This document shows, in pieces, positions 44,854-52,795 of a stretch of DNA of 64,000 nucleotides. Both the position numbers and the translations under genes were made by a program. This DNA is from JBGTFE01 sp049799955 (lineage in GTDB: Bacteria > Acidobacteriota > Blastocatellia > Pyrinomonadales > Pyrinomonadaceae): NCBI GenBank assembly GCA_049799955.1, contig JBARIW010000068.1:1-64000 (forward strand). The letters are read 5' to 3'. The notes under the pieces were generated by a model. The model ran no database searches. It was not told the origin of the DNA and worked only from the letters and a program-made list of their open reading frames with translations. Every line of letters begins with the position of its first letter. Position 1 is the first letter of the stretch.

Positions 44854-45468
44854 TTGAAGACACTCAACGAAGAAAATCTCGCCGCCGCGTGCGCGAAACT
44901 GGCAAAAACCGATGCGGATTTGGCTTTTATATTTCAAACCTACGGCACGCCTCCGCTCTGGAAACGCGAAGCGAATTTTGCCACGCTCATTCATATAATT
45001 CTGGAACAACAGGTTTCGCTCGCGTCGGCGCTTTCGGCTTTTAATAAATTGAAGGAAAAGCTCGGCGAGATTACGCCCGAAGGCGTTTTGGCGTTGACGG
45101 ATGAAGAATTGAAAGCGGCATATTTTTCACGCCAGAAAATTGTTTACGCAAGAGAATTGGCGAAAGCGATTCTGGACGGAAGCCTGGATTTGAAATCGCT
45201 TGAAAATCTTTCGGACGCGGAAGTAAAACACGAGCTAAAAAAGATAAAAGGCATCGGCGATTGGACTTCGGATATATATCTTCTGATGGCGATGAGCCGC
45301 GCAGACGTAATGCCGAAAGGCGATTTGGCGCTGCACGTCGCTTGGAAACGTTTAAAAAATCTCGAACACGCGCCCGGCTCGGAAGAATTCCAAGTTATTG
45401 CCGAACGCTGGAAGCCATTACGCGCCGCGGCGGCAAGACTGCTCTGGCATTTTTATTTGTCCAGATAG
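44854..45468 (+). CDS. HhH-GPD DNA glycosylase, AlkA-like
   Basis: 204 residues, start TTG 44854 behind AAGGAT. The hairpin of the HhH-GPD superfamily is clear: LKKIKGIGDWTSDIYLLMAM (about residues 129-148), followed by PKGDLAL with the catalytic Asp. Such enzymes remove alkylated bases such as 3-methyladenine in base-excision repair. The N-terminal part (NFATLIHIILEQQVS) fits DNA-3-methyladenine glycosylase II. Monocistronic by layout; convergent with the zincin gene. Confidence 0.8.
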   Translation: MKTLNEENLAAACAKLAKTDADLAFIFQTYGTPPLWKREANFATLIHIILEQQVSLASALSAFNKLKEKLGEITPEGVLALTDEELKAAYFSRQKIVYARELAKAILDGSLDLKSLENLSDAEVKHELKKIKGIGDWTSDIYLLMAMSRADVMPKGDLALHVAWKRLKNLEHAPGSEEFQVIAERWKPLRAAAARLLWHFYLSR

Positions 45469-45510
45469 CTCAATCTTGCCGCCTTCTGACAGGAAATTAT
45501 CGATTCAGAT

Positions 45511-46083
45511 TTATACGCCGTTAAAGCCCGCGTCTCCGGCTGATTTTCCCATATAAAACGGGTGCTGAGAAACAGCCGACTGCAATGCCGCCTGGTCGCT
45601 TTTGCTCGGCGCTTTACCGTTTACCTGAAGCTCTGCCGCGATGCCCCACGCAAGTTTAAACACCGAATCTTTTGACGCATTGTTGCTCGACAGACGTTTG
45701 CCGCCTTCGCCGCGTTTTATTATAAGATATTGACACTGAACGATATACGCGATTGATTCGGAAATAGCCGTCGTCATTTTAGAGTTCGCCACATCGTAAA
45801 CGGCGTGTGTGCATTCGTGAATAATCAATGCGTTTTTAACCTCGTCAACCGCCCATGTAAAACCGAGGACAATAGTGTTTGTCGAGTAGTCATACTCAGC
45901 CAATCCGTCTTTTGCCGAGTCGTATTCGACCTTGATTTTACCTCTGTCGATAAATCCGGCTAAAATCGGAAAAGTTTTGGCATCGAAACCGATTCCGCCG
46001 AATGAAAAAGATTTTATTTTTTGCGCGTCCGCATCTCTCAAATTGCCTGTAACTGTTTTTTTCGCAAGCCATGATTCGCCCAT
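45511..46083 (-). CDS. Zincin-like protein with HExxH motif
   Basis: 190 residues, no signal peptide. ALIIHECTHAVYD holds an HExxH zinc motif (about residues 83-95), with a downstream AISESIAYIVQ that supplies a plausible third Glu ligand, as in gluzincin-type proteins. The remainder is Ala/Lys-rich. Could be a small protease or a toxin-like peptidase; substrate unknown. Stands alone, in front of the truncated Lrp gene. Confidence 0.6.
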   Translation of the reverse strand: MGESWLAKKTVTGNLRDADAQKIKSFSFGGIGFDAKTFPILAGFIDRGKIKVEYDSAKDGLAEYDYSTNTIVLGFTWAVDEVKNALIIHECTHAVYDVANSKMTTAISESIAYIVQCQYLIIKRGEGGKRLSSNNASKDSVFKLAWGIAAELQVNGKAPSKSDQAALQSAVSQHPFYMGKSAGDAGFNGV

Positions 46084-46214
46084 AATTATTATAATTGCTC
46101 CTGTTTTATTATTTTTAATTCACTTACCGCTATATATTTATTTCCCTCTCCAAAGGTTTATAGACGAATCATGTGAAGCCTTTTGCTTAGGTTAAATTTT
46201 ATTTTTTTGCTCAA

Positions 46215-46424
46215 TTATTCTTTGCTTAACGGGTTCGGAAGTCCGACTCTTGCCGTATCGATTTCCGCCGCGTAGCCGGTAATTATGCCCGCGTCTTCAA
46301 GCTTTCTGACTCGCTCGATGACAGCAGGCGTTGTCAAACCGACGCGGCGACCCGGTTCGGCAAAGCTGATTCGCGCATTAATCTGTAATTCTTTAAGTAT
46401 TTTCCGGTCAATTTCGTCAATCAT
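46215..46424 (-). pseudogene. Truncated Lrp/AsnC-family regulator
   Basis: 69 residues. IDRKILKELQINARISFAE and TPAVIERVRKLEDAGIITGY are the Lrp/AsnC helix-turn-helix. Full-length family members have about 150 residues with a ligand-binding RAM domain; here the frame stops right after GLPNPLSKE, so the RAM domain is missing. It is divergent from the phenylalanine hydroxylase gene, the usual place of a regulator of that operon. A decayed regulator, or a short DNA-binding form. Confidence 0.7.
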
Positions 46425-46601
46425 TTTTTTGTCGGAATCGTCTGCGGCAGCGGGCGGGTTGAATTCGAATAAGCAAAATACATTTCATCGTCTGCTGCCG
46501 GAAATAATTCCAAGCTCTTTAAATTTTAAAGCAAAATAGCGAAACAAACCGGGAATCTAAAGAATTTCTATCAAAGAAACGAATTTTATCTATTCAAAAT
46601 A

Positions 46602-46624
46602 TTTATTGTTTCGATTACAATAAA
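46602..46624. promoter_or_regulatory. Palindromic operator-like site before phenylalanine hydroxylase
   Basis: Arms TTTATTGT (46602-46609) and ACAATAAA (46617-46624) are perfectly inverted around seven bases, about 60 bases before the start codon. The size fits an Lrp/AsnC-type or other dimeric regulator site. It overlaps a possible TACAAT -10 box. Confidence 0.4.
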
Positions 46625-46682
46625 GAATTTGTGTAACTAGTAATTTAAAGTAAGCATCGAATTGAAAAGGAGAATTAAAAAA

Positions 46683-47834
46683 ATGTTGACCGATGACGTT
46701 GCGACCAAAACCGAGCCTGCTTTTAGCGTTTCAAACTTTGAAGTAAACGACGAAGATTTACCCGACTTTCTGGACATGAAGTTCGAAGATATTCACCAGC
46801 TTCATATCGACCACCCGGGAGCGAGCGACGAAAAATATCTTGAGCGGCGCAATTATATTGCGAGCCTGTCAAAAAAGTTTCGTGAAACCGGCAAAATTAC
46901 CGATGTCGAATACACGGAAGAAGAGCAGAATATCTGGCGTATCGTCGCCAACCGGCTCGAAGAAATTCAATCGCGTCGCGCATCGCGGTATTATCTCGAA
47001 GCAAAGAAAAATCTCGGCATCAGCAACGATAGAATTCCGCAGCTTTCGGAAATGAATCGTCGTCTGAAAGAACTTTCAAATTTCCGCCTCGCGCCGATTG
47101 AAGGCTTGGTCGAAACACGCGGTTTTTTAAGCTGGCTTTCTTATCGAACGATGCTTTCGACGCAATACATTCGACATCATTCGCGTCCCGAATACACGCC
47201 GGAACCCGACATCGTTCACGAAGCAATCGGGCATATCCCGATGTTTACAAACCGCGATTTCGCCGATTTTTCGCAAATTATCGGGCACGGCGCGCGCATC
47301 GCAACCGACGAGCAGCTCGAACACCTCGGCAGGCTTTATTGGTTCACGGTCGAATTCGGCTTGATTGAAGAAAACGGCGAGTTAAAAGCCTACGGCGCGG
47401 GACTTTTATCGAGCTTCGGAGAGCTTGAACACGCATTCGGCGACGAAGTTGAGCGTCGAACGTTCGATTTGCAGGAAGCTATCAACACGCCTTTCAATTA
47501 TTCTGAAATGCAGGCGGTTTTGTATGTAATTCCGTCTTATGAATATCTGAAAGACGTAACGCGCAAGTATATCGAGAGTTTCGGCAAAAAGCAGCATTTT
47601 GGAGATATGGAAAATTTAATCGAATCAAATCCCAAAATAATGTTCGGCAAGCCTGTCATAAAGGGAACGCGAATTACGGTCGAATTGATTTTGGGGAAAA
47701 TCGCCGAAGGTGAAACGGTTGAAACGATTTTATCGTCTTATCCGCATCTGTCGCGCGAGCAGATTTTGGCGTGTGTGGATTTTGCCAGAAAATCTCTGAG
47801 TCTTGAAACGGTTTATCCGTTGGCATCCGTATGA
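46683..47834 (+). CDS. phhA: Phenylalanine 4-hydroxylase fused to a DUF433 antitoxin domain
   Basis: 383 residues from ATG 46683. AAGGAG ten bases upstream supports this start over the TTG at 46662. Residues 1-305 or so are a biopterin-dependent aromatic amino acid hydroxylase: HEAIGH supplies two iron His ligands, and YWFTVEFGLIEE the Glu. It converts phenylalanine to tyrosine, the first step of the pathway encoded here. From Met309 (MENLIESNPKIMFG...) a full DUF433 domain of about 75 residues follows without a stop: PVIKGTRITVELIL and SREQILACVDFA are its hallmarks. DUF433 proteins are antitoxins partnered with DUF5615 toxins, and exactly such a gene overlaps the end. A fused antitoxin is unusual. 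Confidence 0.85.
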   Translation: MLTDDVATKTEPAFSVSNFEVNDEDLPDFLDMKFEDIHQLHIDHPGASDEKYLERRNYIASLSKKFRETGKITDVEYTEEEQNIWRIVANRLEEIQSRRASRYYLEAKKNLGISNDRIPQLSEMNRRLKELSNFRLAPIEGLVETRGFLSWLSYRTMLSTQYIRHHSRPEYTPEPDIVHEAIGHIPMFTNRDFADFSQIIGHGARIATDEQLEHLGRLYWFTVEFGLIEENGELKAYGAGLLSSFGELEHAFGDEVERRTFDLQEAINTPFNYSEMQAVLYVIPSYEYLKDVTRKYIESFGKKQHFGDMENLIESNPKIMFGKPVIKGTRITVELILGKIAEGETVETILSSYPHLSREQILACVDFARKSLSLETVYPLASV

Positions 47835-48184
47835 AATTTCTGGCAGACGAAAACATCGAACGCGGTTTTGTCGAGGCGTTAAGAGAAGCAAATTTCGATG
47901 TCGTATCTGCCAGTGAAAGTTATACCGGCATTGCGGACGACGAAATTCTGCAAATTGCCGTAGATGAAAAAGCAGTTGTTTTAACTTACGACACTGATTT
48001 CGGTGAATTGGTTTTTCGATTCAGCTTACAGTCTCACGGCGTAATTCTTTTGCGCCTGAGCGGTTTGAGTTTGACGGAGAAAGTTGAAAAAACGATACTC
48101 GCCGTCCTCAAACACGAAACGGAACTCGAAAACGCTTTTACGGTCATTTCGGAGAATTCCGTGCGAACAAGAAAGAGTTTTTAG
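47831..48184 (+). CDS. DUF5615 PIN-like toxin
   Basis: 117 residues overlapping the fused antitoxin by four bases (ATGA). FLADENIERGFVEAL at the N-terminus and VLTYDTDFGEL (about residues 54-64) give the acidic active site of DUF5615/Mut7-C-type PIN-like proteins, which are predicted RNases in type II toxin-antitoxin pairs. Here its partner is a C-terminal extension of phenylalanine hydroxylase. RNase activity is predicted from the family. Confidence 0.8.
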   Translation: MKFLADENIERGFVEALREANFDVVSASESYTGIADDEILQIAVDEKAVVLTYDTDFGELVFRFSLQSHGVILLRLSGLSLTEKVEKTILAVLKHETELENAFTVISENSVRTRKSF

Positions 48185-48213
48185 AAAATTTTTACATTAA
48201 TATTGAGGCAATT

Positions 48214-49326
48214 ATGACAGACGAAAAAAATCCCTTAGGACTAAAAAAAATACATCACGTCGAGTTTTACGTCGGCAATGCCAAACAAGCCGAGTTTTAT
48301 TATCGAAAGGCGTTCGGATTTTCGCGCGCGGCTTATTCGGGGCTGGAAACGGGTAACCGCGAAACGACTTCGTATCTGATGCGGCAGAATCGCGTTAATT
48401 TTGTTTTGACGACGCCGCTTAATCCCGAACATCCGGCGGCAGAACACATCAAGCTTCACGGCGACGGCGTGCGCGACATCGCTTTCCAGGTCGAAGACGC
48501 CGACCACGCTTTTAATGAAGCGATTCGCAGAGGCGCGCGCGCCTACATCGAGCCGCACGACTGGAAAGACGAACACGGCTCGGTTCGAAAGGCGGCGATT
48601 CACACATACGGCGACACGATTCACTCGTTCGTTTCGTATAACAATAATAACGGGCACAACTATTCGGGCACGTTTCTGCCCGGATTTGTCGAGCAGAAAC
48701 TGGAAGGCGAAGACGCCGGAATCGTTCTGGTTGACCATATCGTCGGCAATGTCGAGCTTGGAAAAATGAACGAGTGGTGCGATTTTTACCGCGACGTTCT
48801 CGGCTTTTTCCGCTATATCACGTTTGATGACAACGACATTTCGACCGAATATTCCGCGCTGATGTCAATCGTAATGTCGGACGGCGGGCACAATATCAAA
48901 TTCCCGATAAACGAGCCTGCCGAAAGCAAAAAAGGAAAGTCGCAGATTCAGGAATACATCGATTTTTACCGTTCGGCAGGCGCGCAGCACATCGCGCTTT
49001 TGTGCAAAGACATTATTAAATCGGTCGAAATATTAATGGAAAACGGCGTCGAATTTCTGACCGTTCCCGACTCGTATTACGAAGAACTGCCGAGCCGCGT
49101 CAGCTGCTTTGACGAAAACATCGACGATTTGAAACGTCTCGGAATTCTCGTTGACAGCGACGAAGACGGCTATCTTTTGCAGATTTTTACAAAACCCGTC
49201 GAAGACCGACCGACCGTTTTCTACGAAATTTTGCAGAGAAAAGGATGCAAAGGCTTCGGCAAAGGAAATTTCAAAGCATTGTTTGTCTCGATTGAAGAAG
49301 AACAGCGCCGGCGCGGAAATTTATAA
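48214..49326 (+). CDS. hppD: 4-hydroxyphenylpyruvate dioxygenase
   Basis: 370 residues, vicinal-oxygen-chelate fold in two halves. Iron ligands are visible as His in VDHIVGNV, His in AQHIALLCKDI and Glu in FVSIEEEQ near the C-terminus. KGFGKGNFKALF is the family's C-terminal signature. It turns 4-hydroxyphenylpyruvate into homogentisate, with loss of CO2. Follows the toxin gene by 29 bases and precedes the next gene by 3, so it belongs to the catabolic operon. Confidence 0.93.
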   Translation: MTDEKNPLGLKKIHHVEFYVGNAKQAEFYYRKAFGFSRAAYSGLETGNRETTSYLMRQNRVNFVLTTPLNPEHPAAEHIKLHGDGVRDIAFQVEDADHAFNEAIRRGARAYIEPHDWKDEHGSVRKAAIHTYGDTIHSFVSYNNNNGHNYSGTFLPGFVEQKLEGEDAGIVLVDHIVGNVELGKMNEWCDFYRDVLGFFRYITFDDNDISTEYSALMSIVMSDGGHNIKFPINEPAESKKGKSQIQEYIDFYRSAGAQHIALLCKDIIKSVEILMENGVEFLTVPDSYYEELPSRVSCFDENIDDLKRLGILVDSDEDGYLLQIFTKPVEDRPTVFYEILQRKGCKGFGKGNFKALFVSIEEEQRRRGNL

Positions 49327-49329
49327 TTA

Positions 49330-49545
49330 ATGGAAAAGCCAATCAATAAATATTGCCCACGTTCGGGCAAGCGTGTCGAAGCGGATTCGCTGACGGCTTA
49401 CAAAGGTTTTGTCGTCGGTTTCTGCAATACGCATTGCCGCGACGATTTTCAGGCGAATGTTACGACGCGTCCGAACGATTGCGTTTATTTCGACGCGGTA
49501 ATCAGGGAATTTGAACTTGAAAATCTTGTAAAAATTAATGGCTGA
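49330..49545 (+). CDS. Small Cys-containing YHS-like protein
   Basis: 71 residues. YCPRSGKRVEAD, GFVVGFCNTHCRDDF give Cys/His pairs like the YHS/TRASH metal-binding fold, which often handles copper or iron. It lies 3 bases after hppD and overlaps hmgA by 8 bases, so it is tightly placed between two iron dioxygenases. Could deliver or sense iron for them; that is inference. The same size of gene between hppD and hmgA would be worth checking in relatives. Confidence 0.6.
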   Translation: MEKPINKYCPRSGKRVEADSLTAYKGFVVGFCNTHCRDDFQANVTTRPNDCVYFDAVIREFELENLVKING

Positions 49546-50830
49546 GATATTGAAATATCAAACGGGTTTCGGCAATGAGTTTGCGACCGAAGCGGTTGCG
49601 GACGCTCTGCCTGCCGGGCAAAATTCGCCGCAGAAAGCGCCGCTCGGACTTTATGCCGAACAGTTTTCCGGAACGGCTTTTACCGCGCCGCGCGTTCACA
49701 ACAAAAGAACGTGGACATATCGCATTCGCCCGTCGGTTCTGCACAAACCTTTTCGGCAGATTGATAATAAACTGCTGAAATCTTCGCCGTTTGACGAAAT
49801 TGTTACGACGCCGAATCAACTGCGCTGGAATCCTTTGCCGATTCCCGATGCGGAAACCGATTTTATTGACGGTTTGACGACGATTGCCGGAAACGGCGAT
49901 TTGTTCGCGCAAACCGGAATGGCGATTCACATTTATCGCGCCAACCGTTCGATGAGCGGGCGTTTTTTCTACAACGCCGACGGCGAGATGCTGATTGTGC
50001 CGGAATTGGGGCGCATCGGAATTTTAACCGAGCTTGGCGCAATGCGCGTCGGCGCGGGCGAAATCGCCGTCATTCCGCGCGGGCTGAAATTCAGTGTCGC
50101 GCTCGGCGAGGCACAGGCGCGCGGCTATATCTGCGAAAACTACGGCGCGCAGTTTCGGCTGCCCGATTTAGGTCCGATTGGCGCGAACGGCTTGGCAAAT
50201 GCGCGCGATTTTGAAACGCCGGTCGCGTGGTTTGAAGATGCGGAAGGCGAAATGGAAATCGTCGCCAAATTCGGCGGCAATCTCTGGGCTTGCGAGACAG
50301 ACCATTCGCCGCTCGATGTCGTCGCGTGGCACGGAAACTACGCGCCTTACAAATACGATTTGCAAAAATTCAATACCATCGGCTCGATTAGTTTTGACCA
50401 TCCCGACCCGTCGATTTTCACGGTTTTAACTTCGCCTTCATCAGAAATCGGAACGGCAAACTGCGATTTCGTCATCTTTCCCGACCGTTGGCTCGTCGCC
50501 GAAAATACGTTTCGCCCGCCGTGGTATCACCGCAACATTATGAGCGAATATATGGGTTTGGTTTTCGGGCAATACGATGCGAAGGAAGAAGGATTTGTCG
50601 CGGGCGGCGGCTCGCTTCACAACCAGATGTCGGCGCACGGACCTGACCTCGATGCATTTGAAAAAGCTTCAAACGCCGAGCTTACACCGCAGAAGCTCGA
50701 AAACACGCTCGCGTTTATGTTCGAATCTCGTTATATAATCCGCCCGACGCGCTTTGCGATGGAGGCGTCCGAGCTTCAGCACGAATATTTTGAAGTCTGG
50801 CAAAAGCTGAAAAAGAATTTTAAGATGTAA
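49538..50830 (+). CDS. hmgA: Homogentisate 1,2-dioxygenase
   Basis: 430 residues, the usual length. GFGNEFATEA is the N-terminal family signature, NKRTWTYRIRPS and RPPWYHRNIMSEYMGL are conserved, and HNQMSAHGPD holds the catalytic base and a metal ligand region. It opens the aromatic ring of homogentisate to maleylacetoacetate. It overlaps the YHS-like gene and is followed 2 bases later by the Uma2 gene. A maleylacetoacetate isomerase gene is not in this window. Confidence 0.95.
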   Translation: MAEILKYQTGFGNEFATEAVADALPAGQNSPQKAPLGLYAEQFSGTAFTAPRVHNKRTWTYRIRPSVLHKPFRQIDNKLLKSSPFDEIVTTPNQLRWNPLPIPDAETDFIDGLTTIAGNGDLFAQTGMAIHIYRANRSMSGRFFYNADGEMLIVPELGRIGILTELGAMRVGAGEIAVIPRGLKFSVALGEAQARGYICENYGAQFRLPDLGPIGANGLANARDFETPVAWFEDAEGEMEIVAKFGGNLWACETDHSPLDVVAWHGNYAPYKYDLQKFNTIGSISFDHPDPSIFTVLTSPSSEIGTANCDFVIFPDRWLVAENTFRPPWYHRNIMSEYMGLVFGQYDAKEEGFVAGGGSLHNQMSAHGPDLDAFEKASNAELTPQKLENTLAFMFESRYIIRPTRFAMEASELQHEYFEVWQKLKKNFKM

Positions 50831-50832
50831 TT

Positions 50833-51444
50833 ATGCTATCGCTAAAAAAGCAAATCTACACGCTCGAAGAATATCTCGAACTCGACCACGAAAGCGAGGA
50901 AAAAATCGAGTTTTGGGACGGGCATATTTTTACGCTTGCCGGAGCAAGCCCGAATCATAATCAAATTCAATTTAATGCGCTTCTCGCGCTTGGCAATCAA
51001 CTTCGCGGAAAGGGCTGTCGCATCTTTCCTTCCGATATGCGCGTCAAAGTTCCCGGTTATCTGCCTTATCGCTACCCTGATTTATCCGCGCTGTGCGGCG
51101 AGGCGAAATTTGAAAAGCTCGGCAACCAGGAACTTTTCGTAAATCCATCTTTAATCGTTGAAATTCTTTCCGAATCGACTGAAGTTTTCGACCGCAGTTA
51201 TAAATTTACTTATTACAAATCGATTGAAAGCTTCACCGAATATCTGCTGATTGCTCAAGACCGACCGCACGTTTCGCAGTTCGTCAAGCAGTCGGACAAT
51301 TCGTGGCTCAACCATGAATTTAACGCGGTTGAGGACAAATTCCGCGTCGAATCGCTTGACTGTAAGCTTGAATTATCGGAACTTTATCAGGACGTAGTTT
51401 TTCCCGAAAACATTCTGCCTTTTCCGGTTGAAGAAATCGAATGA
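50833..51444 (+). CDS. Uma2-family PD-(D/E)xK nuclease-like protein
   Basis: 203 residues. YTLEEYLELDHESEEKIEFW, YRYPDLSALCGE and NPSLIVEILSEST with FDRSYKFTYYK mark the Uma2/DUF820 family, whose fold is that of restriction-type nucleases (Asp in YPDL, Glu-x-Leu in VEIL, Lys in the last motif). These genes are common, multi-copy and of uncertain role. Its position inside the catabolic operon, 2 bases after hmgA and overlapping the next gene by 4, looks accidental. Confidence 0.8.
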   Translation: MLSLKKQIYTLEEYLELDHESEEKIEFWDGHIFTLAGASPNHNQIQFNALLALGNQLRGKGCRIFPSDMRVKVPGYLPYRYPDLSALCGEAKFEKLGNQELFVNPSLIVEILSESTEVFDRSYKFTYYKSIESFTEYLLIAQDRPHVSQFVKQSDNSWLNHEFNAVEDKFRVESLDCKLELSELYQDVVFPENILPFPVEEIE

Positions 51445-52340
51445 GCGAAAATATCAAAGAATCCGTCCGCATTCTGCTTTCCGAAATTGTCGATTACGCG
51501 GGACTTTTCCCGCCCGCCGCGCTTTCGATGCCGGAAGCCGTCATCAATTACGCGACTTATAAAAACAGCAATTATAAATGGATGCTCGGGCGTTTTATCG
51601 TTCCGGTCAGTCGTCTGGACGAATTTTTGGAAAGCGCCGCTGATTTTATCTCGCGCGACGCTGAAAGCTGGAAATTAAGCGTCCTGGCAAGCGAAGATAT
51701 TCACGAGACAATTCGCAAAATCGAAAAATTTAATGCCGAACACACGCCGCGAGCCGTTATCGACGCCATCGAAGTCAAAGCCGACGATGCTTCGCAAATC
51801 GAAAAAATCGCGGAAGCGATACCGGATGGATTTCAATCGTATTTCGAGATTCCGATTGGCGCTGAATTGGCGGAATTAACCGTAAATCTGGCGCTTAAAA
51901 ATCAGCGGGCTAAGATTCGCACCGGCGGAACAACGCCCGAAGCTTTCCCGCCCGCGAAGATGATTGTGCGTTTTATCCGCACCTGTATCGCCGCAAACGT
52001 TCCGTTTAAGGCGACCGCCGGACTTCATCATCCGGTCAGATGTTTTAAGCCTCTGACGTATGAAGCAAACGCGCCGGAAGGAACGATGAACGGCTTTCTG
52101 AACGTGTTTCTCGCCGCCGGATTTGCCCGCGCCGGATTTAAGCCTGCCGTTCTGGAAGAGCTTTTGGAAGACGAATTTGAAGAAAGCTTCGAGTTTGAAG
52201 AAAACGGCGTTCTCTGGCGGCAGGAACATTTTTTAAACACATCCCAGCTAAAACTCCTGCGCGAGAAAAACATCACCTCGTTCGGCTCCTGCTCATTTGA
52301 AGAACCGATTGCCGATTTGCAGGAAATCGGTTTGTTATAA
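51441..52340 (+). CDS. Unknown protein at the end of the catabolic operon
   Basis: 299 residues, soluble, overlapping the Uma2 gene by 4 bases (ATGA). Conserved-looking blocks are LLSEIVDYAGLFPPAALSM at the N-terminus, AKIRTGGTTPEAFPPA (about residues 154-169) and FKATAGLHHPVR (about 191-202), with alternating strands and helices that suggest a TIM-barrel-like fold. I do not recognise a family. Last gene of the run from phhA, and present with the homogentisate genes, so a pathway-linked role is possible. Confidence 0.6.
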   Translation: MSENIKESVRILLSEIVDYAGLFPPAALSMPEAVINYATYKNSNYKWMLGRFIVPVSRLDEFLESAADFISRDAESWKLSVLASEDIHETIRKIEKFNAEHTPRAVIDAIEVKADDASQIEKIAEAIPDGFQSYFEIPIGAELAELTVNLALKNQRAKIRTGGTTPEAFPPAKMIVRFIRTCIAANVPFKATAGLHHPVRCFKPLTYEANAPEGTMNGFLNVFLAAGFARAGFKPAVLEELLEDEFEESFEFEENGVLWRQEHFLNTSQLKLLREKNITSFGSCSFEEPIADLQEIGLL

Positions 52341-52455
52341 TTCACCGTATAGCAGAAACGCGCGCGAAATAGGTGTGCCGCGCTGTAGACATTTATTTCG
52401 CGCGTGTTTCTGCGCCTGTCCCGCAATCTGCCTCATTATCAAACTAAAATATTTA

Positions 52456-52483
52456 TTGACAAAGCAGATTTCCATGTTATTAT
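52456..52483 (+). promoter_or_regulatory. Strong sigma-70-like promoter before the glycyl radical enzyme
   Basis: TTGACA (52456-52461) and TATTAT (52478-52483) are 16 bases apart. The next gene starts 310 bases downstream, leaving an unusually long leader. Confidence 0.55.
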
Positions 52484-52795
52484 TCTCTTGAAATACCTGA
52501 CAAGATAATCAAAAAGAATGGTTGAAGCGCGGGCGGACGGGCGCGTTTCAACACAAAAATTAATTTTGCCGGCGAACGAGATTATTGTTCTGAAGGCGGA
52601 TTAAATTGTGGATTGCTGAACTGTCTTTCAAAGAGACGAATCAAATAATTTTTTAACCGGAACTATGTTGCGAAACTCCTGCAAATTAAACGTTTACAAT
52701 AGAGATTATTAAAGCCGGTTAAAGGGCGCGGCGAACGCGAATAACCGCTTTTTATTTTTCGAAAAATCACAAAACTGCGCGCCTGAATATTCTTT
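52484..52795 (+). promoter_or_regulatory. Long untranslated leader with hairpin near its end
   Basis: The leader has no convincing open frame. It contains a GC-rich stretch near 52528-52546, and a hairpin CGGTTA (52716-52721)/TAACCG (52742-52747) enclosing GCGCGGCGAACGCG, followed by CTTTTTATTTTT and the palindrome ATTTTTCGAAAAAT (52754-52767), 30 to 40 bases before the start codon. This could be an attenuator. I do not recognise a known riboswitch. Confidence 0.35.

Noticed and set aside
47607..47834. DUF433 as a separate gene starting at 47607
   Set aside because: The GGAG before this ATG is only 2 bases away, too close for good initiation, and the frame is continuous with the hydroxylase. 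Internal initiation cannot be excluded.
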